Shown here in pieces: positions 53,309 to 61,945 of a DNA stretch of 64,000 nt. The notes beneath the pieces are model-generated. The model did no database searches and was not told where the DNA came from. It saw nothing but the letters and a program-made list of their open reading frames with translations. This DNA comes from JAPOKJ01 sp031421635 (lineage in GTDB: Bacteria > Pseudomonadota > Gammaproteobacteria > Burkholderiales > Burkholderiaceae_E): assembly GCA_031421635.1 (NCBI GenBank), contig JANOPA010000037.1, forward strand, positions 1-64,000. The letters are read 5' to 3'. A program made the position numbers and the translations under genes. Numbering within the stretch: position 1 is the first letter of the stretch; each line of letters begins with the position of its first letter.

Positions 53309-53595
53309 TAGATTGGATCGTTTTCGCTTAACTCAAAATCGCCTCGATCCCGCGCCGCGATGAGTTCCAAGGCCGCCCCAACCTGTGCGTTCGGCACCCG
53401 CACACAAGCTCCTCCGAGAGCGATGGTCAGCAAAGAGTCTGTTTGCACTAAGTGAGTATCACCGGCGCACGCGTCGATGCGACATGACTGCAAAAAAGAA
53501 CAAAGAATATTGGCCTCAATAGCACTTAAAAATTTGGCCACTATTTTCAGGTCGCCCAGGTAATCATCGCCACCAGCGTCAAACTCGTTTTTCAT
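53308..53595 (-). CDS. DUF2007-family putative signal-transducing protein
   Basis: 95 residues. The core IVAKFLSAIEANILCSFLQS, CRIDACAGDTHLVQTDSLL and CVRVPNAQVGAALELIAARD has the alternating pattern of DUF2007, a small ferredoxin-like fold of unknown role. Start ATG 53595. The stop overlaps the ATG of a truncated esterase remnant. Confidence 0.8.
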   Translation of the reverse strand: MKNEFDAGGDDYLGDLKIVAKFLSAIEANILCSFLQSCRIDACAGDTHLVQTDSLLTIALGGACVRVPNAQVGAALELIAARDRGDFELSENDPI

Positions 53596-53660
53596 CTCTT
53601 AATCATCGCCTATTTCAAGGCTAGGCCAGCTTGGAGTGAAGTTTGGAGTGGGGGTGGGGC

Positions 53661-54752
53661 TCAGGCCGCGCGCGAACGAACGGCTTCGGGCAGCGACCCC
53701 TTGGGCATAAAGACACGTTTGAGGGTATCGGTAAATAAGCGTATCTCAGCTCCCTCTAGTGCTCCTTTGGACATGAGTAGATCGTGGGTCATTCTAAGCC
53801 GGTAATGTGGCACGGCGGGATAGAGATGGTGCTCAATATGGTAGTTCACATGGTGCGGGAAAAATACAAAGCGAATTACAAAACCTAAGGCACCGCTCCC
53901 TGGCAAATTGGTACGGGCAGCTCGCAATGGCGAATCGTAACCGCCGGGTGCACCATGCTCAGCTACGGCCCGCAATCGAAGAATAACTTGCAAAAAAGTA
54001 ATTAGCGGGACTACCCAAAGCAACAAATAAGCCGTGAGTCCTGACCAGCCACCGACTACGAAGCACGCAAGGGGCATAAGCAGGTGAAAGCTGACGACCA
54101 TCCAACGATCTTGCCGCGCATCCTTACGCAAGGCCTCCGACGTGTCGTTAAGGGGGTTGAGCCTCTCAGTATTGTCGGAGTTGATGGCCGGAGCGCCAAA
54201 AAAATAAGCATAGGTTTTCGGAGCGGTCCAACCGGTTAGATCGATCAACAACTTCTTGGCAAGGTACCAACCACCTCGGGGATAACCCCCATTCAAGGCA
54301 ATGTCAGGGTCCTGCGTGCCGTACAAATGGTTGTGATGCAAGCGATGGGTGACACGGTAGGTACACATCGATACACCACCCAAGGTCCCAGCCAAGCGCC
54401 CCAATACGTCATTCAATGCTCGCGACTTGAGCATGCGGTAGTGAGCCGCCTCATGGGCCAAAACAAATAAGGCATGCTGTTGGGTTGCAATGCCAAGTAA
54501 GGACACAAAAAGCAAGACCCATGCCTTGCTCCAAAAGGCGAAAAAGCCTACGGCCACAAAGACGGCAATGAGGCCGAAGGTTAACAGCGGCGCAACGATG
54601 CCTTGTCGATCATCCAGGGTGGTCAACTCGCGTAACTCAGAGGGCTCGAGAAGAAGACGGGCGCTGCGTCCATCCACACGAAACTCTTCGCCTTGCGCGG
54701 AGTTTATGGACGGACGGCCGTCGGCCTCTGGACCCGCTGTTTCCTCACTCAT
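53661..54752 (-). CDS. Membrane fatty-acid desaturase family protein
   Basis: 363 residues. The three histidine boxes are present: HEAAH, HRLHHNH and HIEHH (in NYHIEHHLYPAVPHYRLR). Membrane spans lie near residues 52-72, 76-92, 208-245. An acidic N-terminal tail (EETAGPEADGRPS) precedes the fold. Such di-iron proteins introduce double bonds or hydroxyl groups in acyl chains or carotenoid-like substrates. The aldolase gene ends 8 bp upstream, so they may be cotranscribed. Confidence 0.9.
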   Translation of the reverse strand: MSEETAGPEADGRPSINSAQGEEFRVDGRSARLLLEPSELRELTTLDDRQGIVAPLLTFGLIAVFVAVGFFAFWSKAWVLLFVSLLGIATQQHALFVLAHEAAHYRMLKSRALNDVLGRLAGTLGGVSMCTYRVTHRLHHNHLYGTQDPDIALNGGYPRGGWYLAKKLLIDLTGWTAPKTYAYFFGAPAINSDNTERLNPLNDTSEALRKDARQDRWMVVSFHLLMPLACFVVGGWSGLTAYLLLWVVPLITFLQVILRLRAVAEHGAPGGYDSPLRAARTNLPGSGALGFVIRFVFFPHHVNYHIEHHLYPAVPHYRLRMTHDLLMSKGALEGAEIRLFTDTLKRVFMPKGSLPEAVRSRAA

Positions 54753-54760
54753 CGCTTGCC

Positions 54761-55540
54761 TTAAACGTCGTATCCAGGCGAGCGGCGATCCACCCGACGC
54801 TTAGTGGCGGGCCATGCCAATGCACCGGCACCCTGCCCAGAGCTTGCCGCCGCCATATTGGCCTTATTGACCGCCAATACTGCCGGGTCGACGTGAATTA
54901 GCTCAGCACCACCAGCTTGGGCGGCGACCTGAATTTGGCAAGCCGTCTCCAGAACATACATTGCGACAAATGCATCGCCGATGGTCTTCCCGACCGTCAG
55001 CAGGCCGTGATTTCGAAGAATCATCGAGGTATGGTTGCCCAAGTCTTTTTGCAGGCGCGGTATCTCATCATGATTCAGCGCAATTCCCTCATAGTCGTGA
55101 TAGCACAGCGAGCTCATGACCACGCTGGCTTGTTGAGAAATAGGCAACAGGCCATTTTTCTGGGCGGATACCCCCACGCCGGCGCGAGTATGGGTATGGA
55201 TTACGCATCCAGCATCTTCACGAATGGCATGGATGGCCCCGTGAATCGTAAAGCCGGCCGGGTTTACTGGATAGCTGGTGGGGTGCTGAGGCACGCATTT
55301 TGAATCTATCTTTACCAGAGCCGAGGCCGTCATTTCATCAAAACCCAGGCCGTACGGATTGATCAAAAAATGATGCTCAGGCCCCGGAATACGAACCGAG
55401 ATATGAGTGAACACGAGATCGTCCCAGCCATACATCGAAATGGCGCGATAGCAGGCCGCAAGGTCCACCCGCAAGGCCCACTCGGCTTCCGAGACCTGGG
55501 ATTTCAGCGAGAGAAAAGATGGATTAATGGGTGCGTTCAT
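54761..55540 (-). CDS. Class II aldolase/adducin family protein
   Basis: 259 residues from ATG 55540, which has GGGGGA 5 bases upstream. The zinc-ligand region CVIHTHTRAGVGVSAQK has the His-x-His, and ILRNHGLLTVGKTIGDAFVA supplies the third His. HISVRIPGPEHHFLINPYGL matches the N-terminal half. The family includes fuculose aldolase and decarboxylases/dehydratases of small hydroxy acids; this subgroup is commonly annotated only by family. Ahead of the desaturase in the same direction. Confidence 0.88.
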   Translation of the reverse strand: MNAPINPSFLSLKSQVSEAEWALRVDLAACYRAISMYGWDDLVFTHISVRIPGPEHHFLINPYGLGFDEMTASALVKIDSKCVPQHPTSYPVNPAGFTIHGAIHAIREDAGCVIHTHTRAGVGVSAQKNGLLPISQQASVVMSSLCYHDYEGIALNHDEIPRLQKDLGNHTSMILRNHGLLTVGKTIGDAFVAMYVLETACQIQVAAQAGGAELIHVDPAVLAVNKANMAAASSGQGAGALAWPATKRRVDRRSPGYDV

Positions 55541-55568
55541 GGTGTTCCCCCGGTTCAAAATGAAAGGT

Positions 55569-56564
55569 TTATATCAGCTTCACAACTTGCTTGCCGACGT
55601 TTTCGCCTTTGAGTAGACCAATAAAGGCGCGCGGAGCAGACTCAATGCCTTCTGCGACAGTCTCACGGTACTTTAGTTTCTCAGCGACGACAAGCCCCGC
55701 CAATTCTTGCAAAGCTTGGGGCCAAAGATCCATGCGCTCAGACACGATGAAACCTTGCACCTTGAGGCGGTTAATCAAAATGGCACGGAATTGCGTCATC
55801 GGCATCGTGGCCTCGTTGTAACCGGCAATTAGACCGCAAACAGCGACTCGCCCGAAGGCGTTCATTCGCCCAAAAACAGTGTCGAGAACCTCGCCGCCGA
55901 CATTTTCAAAGTAGCCATCGACGCCTTTTGGCGTCGCTGCTTTAAACTGCTCACGGAAATCCGCCGCCTTGTAATCGACGCAGGCGTCAAACCCAAACTC
56001 TTCAACAACCAGCTTGCACTTCATCGGGCCGCCAGCAATTCCAACCACATGGCAGCCCTTGGCCTTGGCGAGCTGACCGACCACACCGCCGACCGCACCA
56101 CTGGCCGCAGAGACCACAATGGTTTCGTCGGCCTTAGGTTCGATGATCTGACCTAAACCCATCCAGGCCGTTACGCCAGGCATCCCTAAAACACCCAGAT
56201 AGGCCGATAGAGCCACACGAGTTTCGGTGATCTTCACGAAAAGCTTGGCGTCTGCCTTGCCATACTGTTGCCAGCCGAGGCCGCCACGCACCTTGTCGCC
56301 CACTGCAAACATTGGTGAGCGGCTCTCAATGACTTCGCCGACCGTGCCACCTTGCATCACCTGATCCAGTGGCTGCGGCTGCGCATAGCTTTTGCCTTCG
56401 TCCATACGGCCGCGCATGTAAGGGTCGAGCGACATGAAATGATTACGCACGACGATTTCGCCTTCGGACGCGGTAGGGATTGGAGCCTCTACCAAGCGAA
56501 AATTTTCGGCGGTGGGCCAGCCCGTGGGGCGGCTAGCGAGTAGCCATTGTTTGTTTATAGTCAT
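55569..56564 (-). CDS. NADP-dependent oxidoreductase, CurA-like MDR
   Basis: 331 residues: WLLASRPTGWPTAENFRLVE and FMSLDPYMRGRMDEGKSYA are typical of the leukotriene-B4-dehydrogenase/CurA group. The NADP site is VVSAASGAVGGVVGQLAKAK. GVDGYFENVGGEVLDTVFGR and RVAVCGLIAGYNEA complete the pattern. Members reduce alpha,beta-unsaturated ketones or enones (curcumin in the case of CurA). Located between the PaaI thioesterase and the aldolase, all minus strand. Confidence 0.9.
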   Translation of the reverse strand: MTINKQWLLASRPTGWPTAENFRLVEAPIPTASEGEIVVRNHFMSLDPYMRGRMDEGKSYAQPQPLDQVMQGGTVGEVIESRSPMFAVGDKVRGGLGWQQYGKADAKLFVKITETRVALSAYLGVLGMPGVTAWMGLGQIIEPKADETIVVSAASGAVGGVVGQLAKAKGCHVVGIAGGPMKCKLVVEEFGFDACVDYKAADFREQFKAATPKGVDGYFENVGGEVLDTVFGRMNAFGRVAVCGLIAGYNEATMPMTQFRAILINRLKVQGFIVSERMDLWPQALQELAGLVVAEKLKYRETVAEGIESAPRAFIGLLKGENVGKQVVKLI

Positions 56565-56606
56565 GGTGCGTGCTCTCTTCTTGTGGGGTTTGTGAGGGTT
56601 AAACGT

Positions 56607-57014
56607 TCAAGTCTTAGCCAAGCGAACATACTTAAAAGTGCCCGATCCTTTGGCACAGACCCGGCCTTGCGGGTCGATAATTTCAGCCTCGCAAAAAGCC
56701 ATTGAACGCGAATGACTTAACACTTTGCCATGGACTTCAAGCAAACCGGTTGAGGGTTTCATAAAGCTCGACTTCATTTCAATCGTGATCACTCTAGGCT
56801 CTTCATTGCCCTCTTCTGTCTTTGCGGCCGAGCGGGCGGCGGTGGCCATGCCGACATCTAGCATCGTCATCACAACGCCACCATGAACCATGCCCAGCGA
56901 ATTCATATGATGGGGTTGGGGATCAAGTTTCAATAAAGACTTTCCCCCCTCATAAAACACCATTTCCAGACCAACCCAATTTACAAAAGGAATCTCGAAG
57001 CCCATGGAACTCAT
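56607..57014 (-). CDS. PaaI-family hot-dog thioesterase
   Basis: 135 residues from ATG 57014, which overlaps the SDR stop (ATGA). HHMNSLGMVHGGVVMTMLDV carries the Asn/His-Gly-Gly motif and catalytic Asp of PaaI-like thioesterases. ITIEMKSSFMKPSTGLLEVH and RSMAFCEAEIIDPQGRVCAK follow. Releases free acids from (probably aromatic or medium-chain) acyl-CoA. Coupled to the SDR and downstream of the beta-oxidation genes. Confidence 0.9.
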   Translation of the reverse strand: MSSMGFEIPFVNWVGLEMVFYEGGKSLLKLDPQPHHMNSLGMVHGGVVMTMLDVGMATAARSAAKTEEGNEEPRVITIEMKSSFMKPSTGLLEVHGKVLSHSRSMAFCEAEIIDPQGRVCAKGSGTFKYVRLAKT

Positions 57015-57787
57015 ACTGCAGTCGCTCCGCCATCCACTGCCAGGATTTGTCCAGTGATATGTTTGCCGGCCTCGGAGCAAAACAAAAGCGCCGCACCTTT
57101 CAGGTCCTCTGAGTCTCCAATACGCTGCAATGGCGTGTTTTTTATCAGTACGTCACCGACCTCATCGAGGCTGCCCTTGGTCATTTTTGACAAAAAGAAT
57201 CCTGGAGCCAACGCATTTACGGTGATGCCATAGGGTCCCCACTCACCGGCTAAGGCCCGTGTGAAATTGACGAGCCCGCCCTTGGTCGTGTTGTAGGCAA
57301 TGGTTTTGTTGGTGTTCATCGGGTTGCCACGCAATCCGGCCACAGAGGCTACAGTGAGCACCCGACCCGACCGTTTTGGAATCATGCAGCGTCTGCCGAT
57401 TTCCTGGGTCAGCACAAAAACCCCCGTCAAATTCAAATTGACTAATTTCATCCAGGCCTCGAGAGGATGATCCTCAGCCGGTGCCCCCCAAGTGGCGCCC
57501 GCATTGTTGATTAAAATATCCACCGTGCCAAGCGTGTCAATCGTCGCGTCGACAAAGCGAACAATCTGCTCAGGCTTGCTCTGGTCGCTAGGCAGAACAT
57601 GAGCTTTGATGCCGCGTGCTTGTAAATGAACTTTGGCAGCTTCGAGTTCGTCAGCTTTGCGAGAGGTCAGCATCAGTTCGCAGCCCATGTCTCCCAGAGC
57701 TTCCGCCATTTGCAAGCCAAGACCGCGAGAGCCGCCGGTTATGACTGCTTTTTTTCCTTTTAAATCAAATAATTGAGATGCATTCAA
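57011..57787 (-). CDS. Short-chain dehydrogenase/reductase
   Basis: 258 residues. The NAD(P) motif is AVITGGSRGLGLQMAEALGD, NNAGATWGAPAED follows, the catalytic Ser is in VASVAGLRG, and Tyr-Lys is in AYNTTKGGLVNFTRALAGEW. The end GQILAVDGGATAV is classical. TTG at 57787 is preferred (residues NASQLFDLKGKK agree with relatives that start MTASQLFDL); a TTG 15 bases upstream is possible. Probably acts on a hydroxyacyl or keto intermediate of the neighbouring fatty-acid pathway. Confidence 0.85.
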   Translation of the reverse strand: MNASQLFDLKGKKAVITGGSRGLGLQMAEALGDMGCELMLTSRKADELEAAKVHLQARGIKAHVLPSDQSKPEQIVRFVDATIDTLGTVDILINNAGATWGAPAEDHPLEAWMKLVNLNLTGVFVLTQEIGRRCMIPKRSGRVLTVASVAGLRGNPMNTNKTIAYNTTKGGLVNFTRALAGEWGPYGITVNALAPGFFLSKMTKGSLDEVGDVLIKNTPLQRIGDSEDLKGAALLFCSEAGKHITGQILAVDGGATAV

Positions 57788-57802
57788 GATAATTAGCTTC
57801 AA

Positions 57803-57869
57803 TATGTTAAAAAATCAATAGTTTACTTTTAACAACTTACTTTAAATATTTTGCTTTAAGTAAATCATG
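57803..57869 (-). promoter_or_regulatory. AT-rich spacer with repeated TTACTTT words
   Basis: The only sizeable gap in the minus-strand catabolic run. TTACTTTTAA (57823-57832) and TTACTTTAAA (57837-57846) are direct repeats, and AAGTAAA (58-64 of 57800) is inverted to them, so 57837-57863 is an imperfect palindrome with TTACTT/AAGTAA arms. It may be the operator-promoter of the SDR-thioesterase-CurA part. Seen in sequence; the role is inference. Confidence 0.35.
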
Positions 57870-59753
57870 TTAGAACCAAGCGTCCTGCATGCCTAACGTG
57901 GTTTGATCAAGTCGATTGAGAAGATCCAGCATTGGGCCAATTTTAGGGAGTTCCCAAATCTGGAAATAACGGGTGGCCTGAAGCTTGCCCATATAGAAAT
58001 CCCGTTCTCTCGAAGCGCCCTTCAACTTGCCTTGGGCTACGATTCCTTGCTCTAGCCATACCCAAGCCAAAGTGAAATGTCCGAACGCTTCCAGAAAGAT
58101 ACTCGCGTTCGCTAAGGTGACGTCCAAGTCCCCAGCGGAATAAAGCGTTCGGATGGTTTGCTCGATACGCCGGTTCCAGGCCGACAAGTTCCCTGCCCAG
58201 GTCTCAAACTCACTGTCAATCGACCTTGCCTGCGCACAAGTCGCCGCGACGCGAAGCGAAAATGCTTTTACAGCGGCACCGTCTCCCATTACGACTTTGC
58301 GACCGAGGAGGTCTAGGCCCTGTATGCCATGCGTTCCCTCATGGATCGGATTGAGGCGTTGATCGCGATAGTACTGTTCGACGTTGTAATCTCGGGTGTA
58401 GCCATAGCCGCCATGCACTTGTATGGCCATGCTGTTGGCTTCTTGACACCACTGACTAGGCCAGCTTTTCGCGATTGGGGTGAGCAGTTCGAGCAGTAAA
58501 GTCGCCTCTTCGATAGCCGCATGATCACTACCGCTGGACTGTTCATCGACCAGCATTGAGCAAAAAAGGTTCAAAGCCAACGCCCCTTCCACATAGGCCT
58601 TTTGCGCCAGTAGCATGCGCCGCACATCGGCATGTTGAACAATGGGAATCTGCGCGCTGGCTGGATCCTTGCCCTTAGCGGGTCGACCCTGTGGGCGTCC
58701 GCGCGCATACTCGAGCGCGTGCAGGTAGGCGGTATAGCCTAAGGTAGTCGCACCCAAGCCCACCCCGATTCGAGCCTCATTCATCATGTAGAACATATAC
58801 TGCAGTCCACGCTGGGGCTCACCCACGAGATAACCGACCGCACCGGCTTTAGCCTCACTGGGTGCTTCTAATAACTCTCGTCCCGTGCTCTTGGGGGTGA
58901 AGCTGCCCTCACCGAAGTTCAATAGGCAATTTGTCGTTCCCCGAAAGCCCATCTTATGGTTCAAACCCGCCAACACGACATCATTGCGCTCAGTGAGTTC
59001 GCCCTTTGCATTCATCATCATCTTGGGAACGATAAAGAGCGAGATGCCCTTGACCCCAGGAATGAGTTTGCCGTCTGCGCTGGGAATTTTGGCTAAAACC
59101 AAGTGAACAATATTGTCTGTCAGATCTTGATCACCACCGGAAATCCACATCTTATTGCCGTGTAGGCGGTAGGTGCCGTCGCCCTGCAACTCCGCGCGGG
59201 TACGAATGTCCGAAAGCGAGGAGCCAGCCTGTGGCTCCGACAAGCACATGGTGCCAAAGAAACGCCCTTCTAACTCTGGCTTGGCCCAAGCTTCAATTTG
59301 ATGTTCGGTGCCATGGGCAAGTAGTAAATTTGCATTACCCATCGTCAGAAAAGGATACCCTCCCGCCGAAACACTGGCCGCATTAAAATAGGCAAAGCAA
59401 GCTTTCTCGAGCGTGTAGGGAAGTTGCATTCCACCGTTGTCATAGCTTTGGCCTGCGGCCATGAGGCCCGCATCTACGAACACTTTCAGCGCGGCTTTCA
59501 GAGGTGCCGGGGTGAATACCTGGCCGTTTTCAAAACGAGGCTCCTCTTCGTCGAGCAGCTTATTGATTGGGTAAAAATGCTCCGTGGCAATTTTCTCGCA
59601 GGTATCCAGCGCTGCATTAAAAGTTTCCGCGCTGTGATCGCGGTAACGCTCCCGCTGGGTAAGCGAAAGCACATTCAACCATTCGTAAAGCAAGAAGTTA
59701 AGATCGCGCCGACTAAGAAGTTTGGAAGGTACAGTAAGCACGGTTGAAGTCAT
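57870..59753 (-). CDS. Acyl-CoA dehydrogenase, long 600-residue type
   Basis: 627 residues. Acyl-CoA dehydrogenase marks: AHGTEHQIEAWAKPELEGRF, MCLSEPQAGSSLSDIRTRAE, YRLHGNKMWISGGDQDLTDN, GFRGTTNCLLNFGEG, MNEARIGVGLGATTLGYTAY and AIQVHGGYGYTRDYNVEQYY. The Glu of HEGTHGIQGLDLLGRKV is the likely catalytic base. The extra C-terminal domain places it with FadE-like enzymes found in Proteobacteria. It makes the trans-2-enoyl-CoA used by the FadB-like enzyme encoded upstream. Part of the run fadB, thiolase, dehalogenase, acyl-CoA dehydrogenase. Confidence 0.93.
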   Translation of the reverse strand: MTSTVLTVPSKLLSRRDLNFLLYEWLNVLSLTQRERYRDHSAETFNAALDTCEKIATEHFYPINKLLDEEEPRFENGQVFTPAPLKAALKVFVDAGLMAAGQSYDNGGMQLPYTLEKACFAYFNAASVSAGGYPFLTMGNANLLLAHGTEHQIEAWAKPELEGRFFGTMCLSEPQAGSSLSDIRTRAELQGDGTYRLHGNKMWISGGDQDLTDNIVHLVLAKIPSADGKLIPGVKGISLFIVPKMMMNAKGELTERNDVVLAGLNHKMGFRGTTNCLLNFGEGSFTPKSTGRELLEAPSEAKAGAVGYLVGEPQRGLQYMFYMMNEARIGVGLGATTLGYTAYLHALEYARGRPQGRPAKGKDPASAQIPIVQHADVRRMLLAQKAYVEGALALNLFCSMLVDEQSSGSDHAAIEEATLLLELLTPIAKSWPSQWCQEANSMAIQVHGGYGYTRDYNVEQYYRDQRLNPIHEGTHGIQGLDLLGRKVVMGDGAAVKAFSLRVAATCAQARSIDSEFETWAGNLSAWNRRIEQTIRTLYSAGDLDVTLANASIFLEAFGHFTLAWVWLEQGIVAQGKLKGASRERDFYMGKLQATRYFQIWELPKIGPMLDLLNRLDQTTLGMQDAWF

Positions 59754-59762
59754 GATAAAAAG

Positions 59763-60710
59763 TCAGTGTTTAATGCCAAAGCGATCCAGACAGGCTAGCG
59801 CTATCGGCTCACCCCACTCTTGTAGGAAATGCCCGCCCTTGACCATCAAAGGTTCCGGGCAATTGCGGATCATCCCTCGAAGCTCTTGCATGACCTGTGG
59901 GCCGAGCACCGGATCCTCGGTGCCAATTGCCATGAAACTTTTCCCTTGCCAACGGTCCCGCCAAAATTCGGCGGCCAGCCTTGAAATATCTGCTCCCGGT
60001 GCCTCTGGCGAGGCCGGCACAAGGTTCGGGAAAGCCCGTAGCGCGGCCTTGTAGGCCACATCAGGAAAGGGCGCGCTATAAGCGGCGGCCTCCTCGCCAG
60101 TCATATCCGGTTTGCCGCGTTTGAGGAGCGGGCCAGGATCTAGATCGGGAACCTTATTGCAGTAGTTGCGCCATTGAATAAAGCCCTCGCTCAGGTCTGT
60201 GCCTAAACCGAGCGTCGTGTTCATCACTAGTAAATGACTGAAGCGCTCAGGCATCGCCATCGGCAAGGTGAGGCCAAAAATGCCACCCCAATCTTGAACC
60301 ACCAACATAACCTCGCGCAAATCCAAGTGCTTGATCAAGGCCAGTAAATAGTTTCGGTGATAGTCAAAACTGTGATCGGAATCCAGTTCCGGTTTGTCCG
60401 AGCGGCCAAAGCCTGCCATATCGGGAATGATTACGCGTAAGCCAGCCTTGGCAAAGACCGGAGCCATTTTGCGATAGATATACCCCCAACTCGGATTGCC
60501 ATGCAGGCAAAGCGCGACCTTGGGGCCAGTTTCGACTTTCTGCTGCACTGTTTGGTGAGGCCTTGGATCAGATCCCTGCTCTTCACCCTGGGCTGGAATG
60601 TCCACATAATGCAAGCGCGCTCCAGAAAGCTCCGGCAAGCCCTCCAAATAATGAGGAGGGTAAGGCCATCCAGGTAAGGAATCGAAGCGACTATCTGGAG
60701 TACGCAGCAT
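59763..60710 (-). CDS. Haloalkane dehalogenase (HLD-I type alpha/beta hydrolase)
   Basis: 315 residues. Catalytic pattern of haloalkane dehalogenases: oxyanion/halide segment CLHGNPSWGYIYRKM, nucleophile Asp140 in VVQDWGGIFG with the adjoining halide-binding Trp141, a late acid Asp266 in AIGTEDPVLG, and His294 in KGGHFLQEWG. Asp as nucleophile and Trp next to it distinguish it from esterases. IIPDMAGFGRSDKPELDSDH is also typical. It would hydrolyse a carbon-halogen bond to an alcohol and halide, though natural substrates in such operons are often unknown. It sits 9 bp from the acyl-CoA dehydrogenase and 18 bp from thiolase, so it is part of the operon. Confidence 0.88.
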   Translation of the reverse strand: MLRTPDSRFDSLPGWPYPPHYLEGLPELSGARLHYVDIPAQGEEQGSDPRPHQTVQQKVETGPKVALCLHGNPSWGYIYRKMAPVFAKAGLRVIIPDMAGFGRSDKPELDSDHSFDYHRNYLLALIKHLDLREVMLVVQDWGGIFGLTLPMAMPERFSHLLVMNTTLGLGTDLSEGFIQWRNYCNKVPDLDPGPLLKRGKPDMTGEEAAAYSAPFPDVAYKAALRAFPNLVPASPEAPGADISRLAAEFWRDRWQGKSFMAIGTEDPVLGPQVMQELRGMIRNCPEPLMVKGGHFLQEWGEPIALACLDRFGIKH

Positions 60711-60728
60711 GGTGTTTGAGATCGGTAA

Positions 60729-61910
60729 TTACTGAATAATCTCAAACAAACCGGCGGCGCCCATTCCACCGCCCACACACATCGTCACCACAGCCCACTT
60801 GGCCTTGCGGCGGCGCCCTTCAATTAAGGCATGACCGGTCAAGCGCTGGCCGCTTACTCCGTAAGGATGGCCAACCGCAATCGCACCACCGTCGACGTTT
60901 AGACGATCCGCTGGAATGCCCAAACGATCCCGGCAATAAATCACTTGCACGGCGAACGCTTCGTTCAATTCCCAAAGATCGATGTCGCTTACTTTGAGGC
61001 CCGCGCGCTGTAATAATTTAGGAATTGCAAAGACTGGACCAATACCCATTTCGTCGGGCTCGCAACCCGCTACGGCGAAACCACGGAAGTATCCAAGAGG
61101 CTTCAAGCCACGCTTCTCAGCGAGCTTGGCATCCATTACCACGCAAGCACCCGCGCCATCCGAGAACTGGCTGGCGTTGCCGGCCGAGATCACACCGCCG
61201 GGAACCGCACTGCGAATTTGAGATATACCTTCGTAGGTCGTATCGGCGCGGCGACCCTCGTCGTCCGACAGAGTCACTTCCTTCGTAATCATCATGCCGG
61301 TTGCTTTATCGGCGCTGGCCATGCGCACGTTGATCGGCACGATCTCGTCGTTAAAACGTCCGGCCGCTGCCGCAGCACAGGCTCGGCGCTGGCTTTCGAC
61401 ACCATACTCGTCCATCACCTGACGACCGATGTTGTAGCGCTTGGCGACCATCTCAGCAGTCTGCAACATGGGCCAATAGATTTCTGGTTTCTTCGCCACC
61501 AGGTTATCGTCGGCCAGCATGTGCTGGTTCATTTCGTTTTGCACGCAAGAGATGGATTCAACACCGCCCGCCACATAAATGTCGGCCTCACCAGCGATGA
61601 TGCGCTGAGCAGCCAAGGCGATGGTTTGCAAGCCAGACGAGCAAAAGCGATTGACGGTCATTCCTGCGACATTAATCGGGCAATCCGCCGCCAAGGCAAT
61701 TTGACGCGCGATGTTGGCACCCGTCGCGCCCTCAGGGTTTGCACAGCCCATGATAACGTCTTCGACTTCGGCCGCGTCGATTCCCGCTCGGGCAATGGCG
61801 GCCTTCACCACATGCCCACCCATGGTGGCTCCGTGGGTCATATTGAGGGCACCTTTCCAACTCTTGGCTAAACCAGTACGGGCAGTTGAGACAATTACAG
61901 CTTCACGCAT
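60729..61910 (-). CDS. fadA: Acetyl-CoA C-acyltransferase (thiolase)
   Basis: 393 residues. Nucleophile Cys in VNRFCSSGLQTIALAAQRII, ELNEAFAVQVIYC, the His of GGAIAVGHPYGVSGQRL, and the second Cys in VTMCVGGGMGAAGLFE are all in place. It cleaves 3-ketoacyl-CoA to acetyl-CoA and a shortened acyl-CoA. ATG at 61910 has AAGGAG upstream. It follows the FadB-like gene by 35 bp. The symbol is by function; a PhaA-type role is less likely in this context. Confidence 0.93.
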   Translation of the reverse strand: MREAVIVSTARTGLAKSWKGALNMTHGATMGGHVVKAAIARAGIDAAEVEDVIMGCANPEGATGANIARQIALAADCPINVAGMTVNRFCSSGLQTIALAAQRIIAGEADIYVAGGVESISCVQNEMNQHMLADDNLVAKKPEIYWPMLQTAEMVAKRYNIGRQVMDEYGVESQRRACAAAAAGRFNDEIVPINVRMASADKATGMMITKEVTLSDDEGRRADTTYEGISQIRSAVPGGVISAGNASQFSDGAGACVVMDAKLAEKRGLKPLGYFRGFAVAGCEPDEMGIGPVFAIPKLLQRAGLKVSDIDLWELNEAFAVQVIYCRDRLGIPADRLNVDGGAIAVGHPYGVSGQRLTGHALIEGRRRKAKWAVVTMCVGGGMGAAGLFEIIQ

Positions 61911-61945
61911 GACGCGCTCCTTACAGAATATTGAAAATCAAAAAA

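Noticed and set aside
53308..53660. DUF2007 gene as antitoxin of the PIN remnant
   Set aside because: Its sequence fits DUF2007, not a DNA-binding antitoxin, and the PIN part is only a tail.
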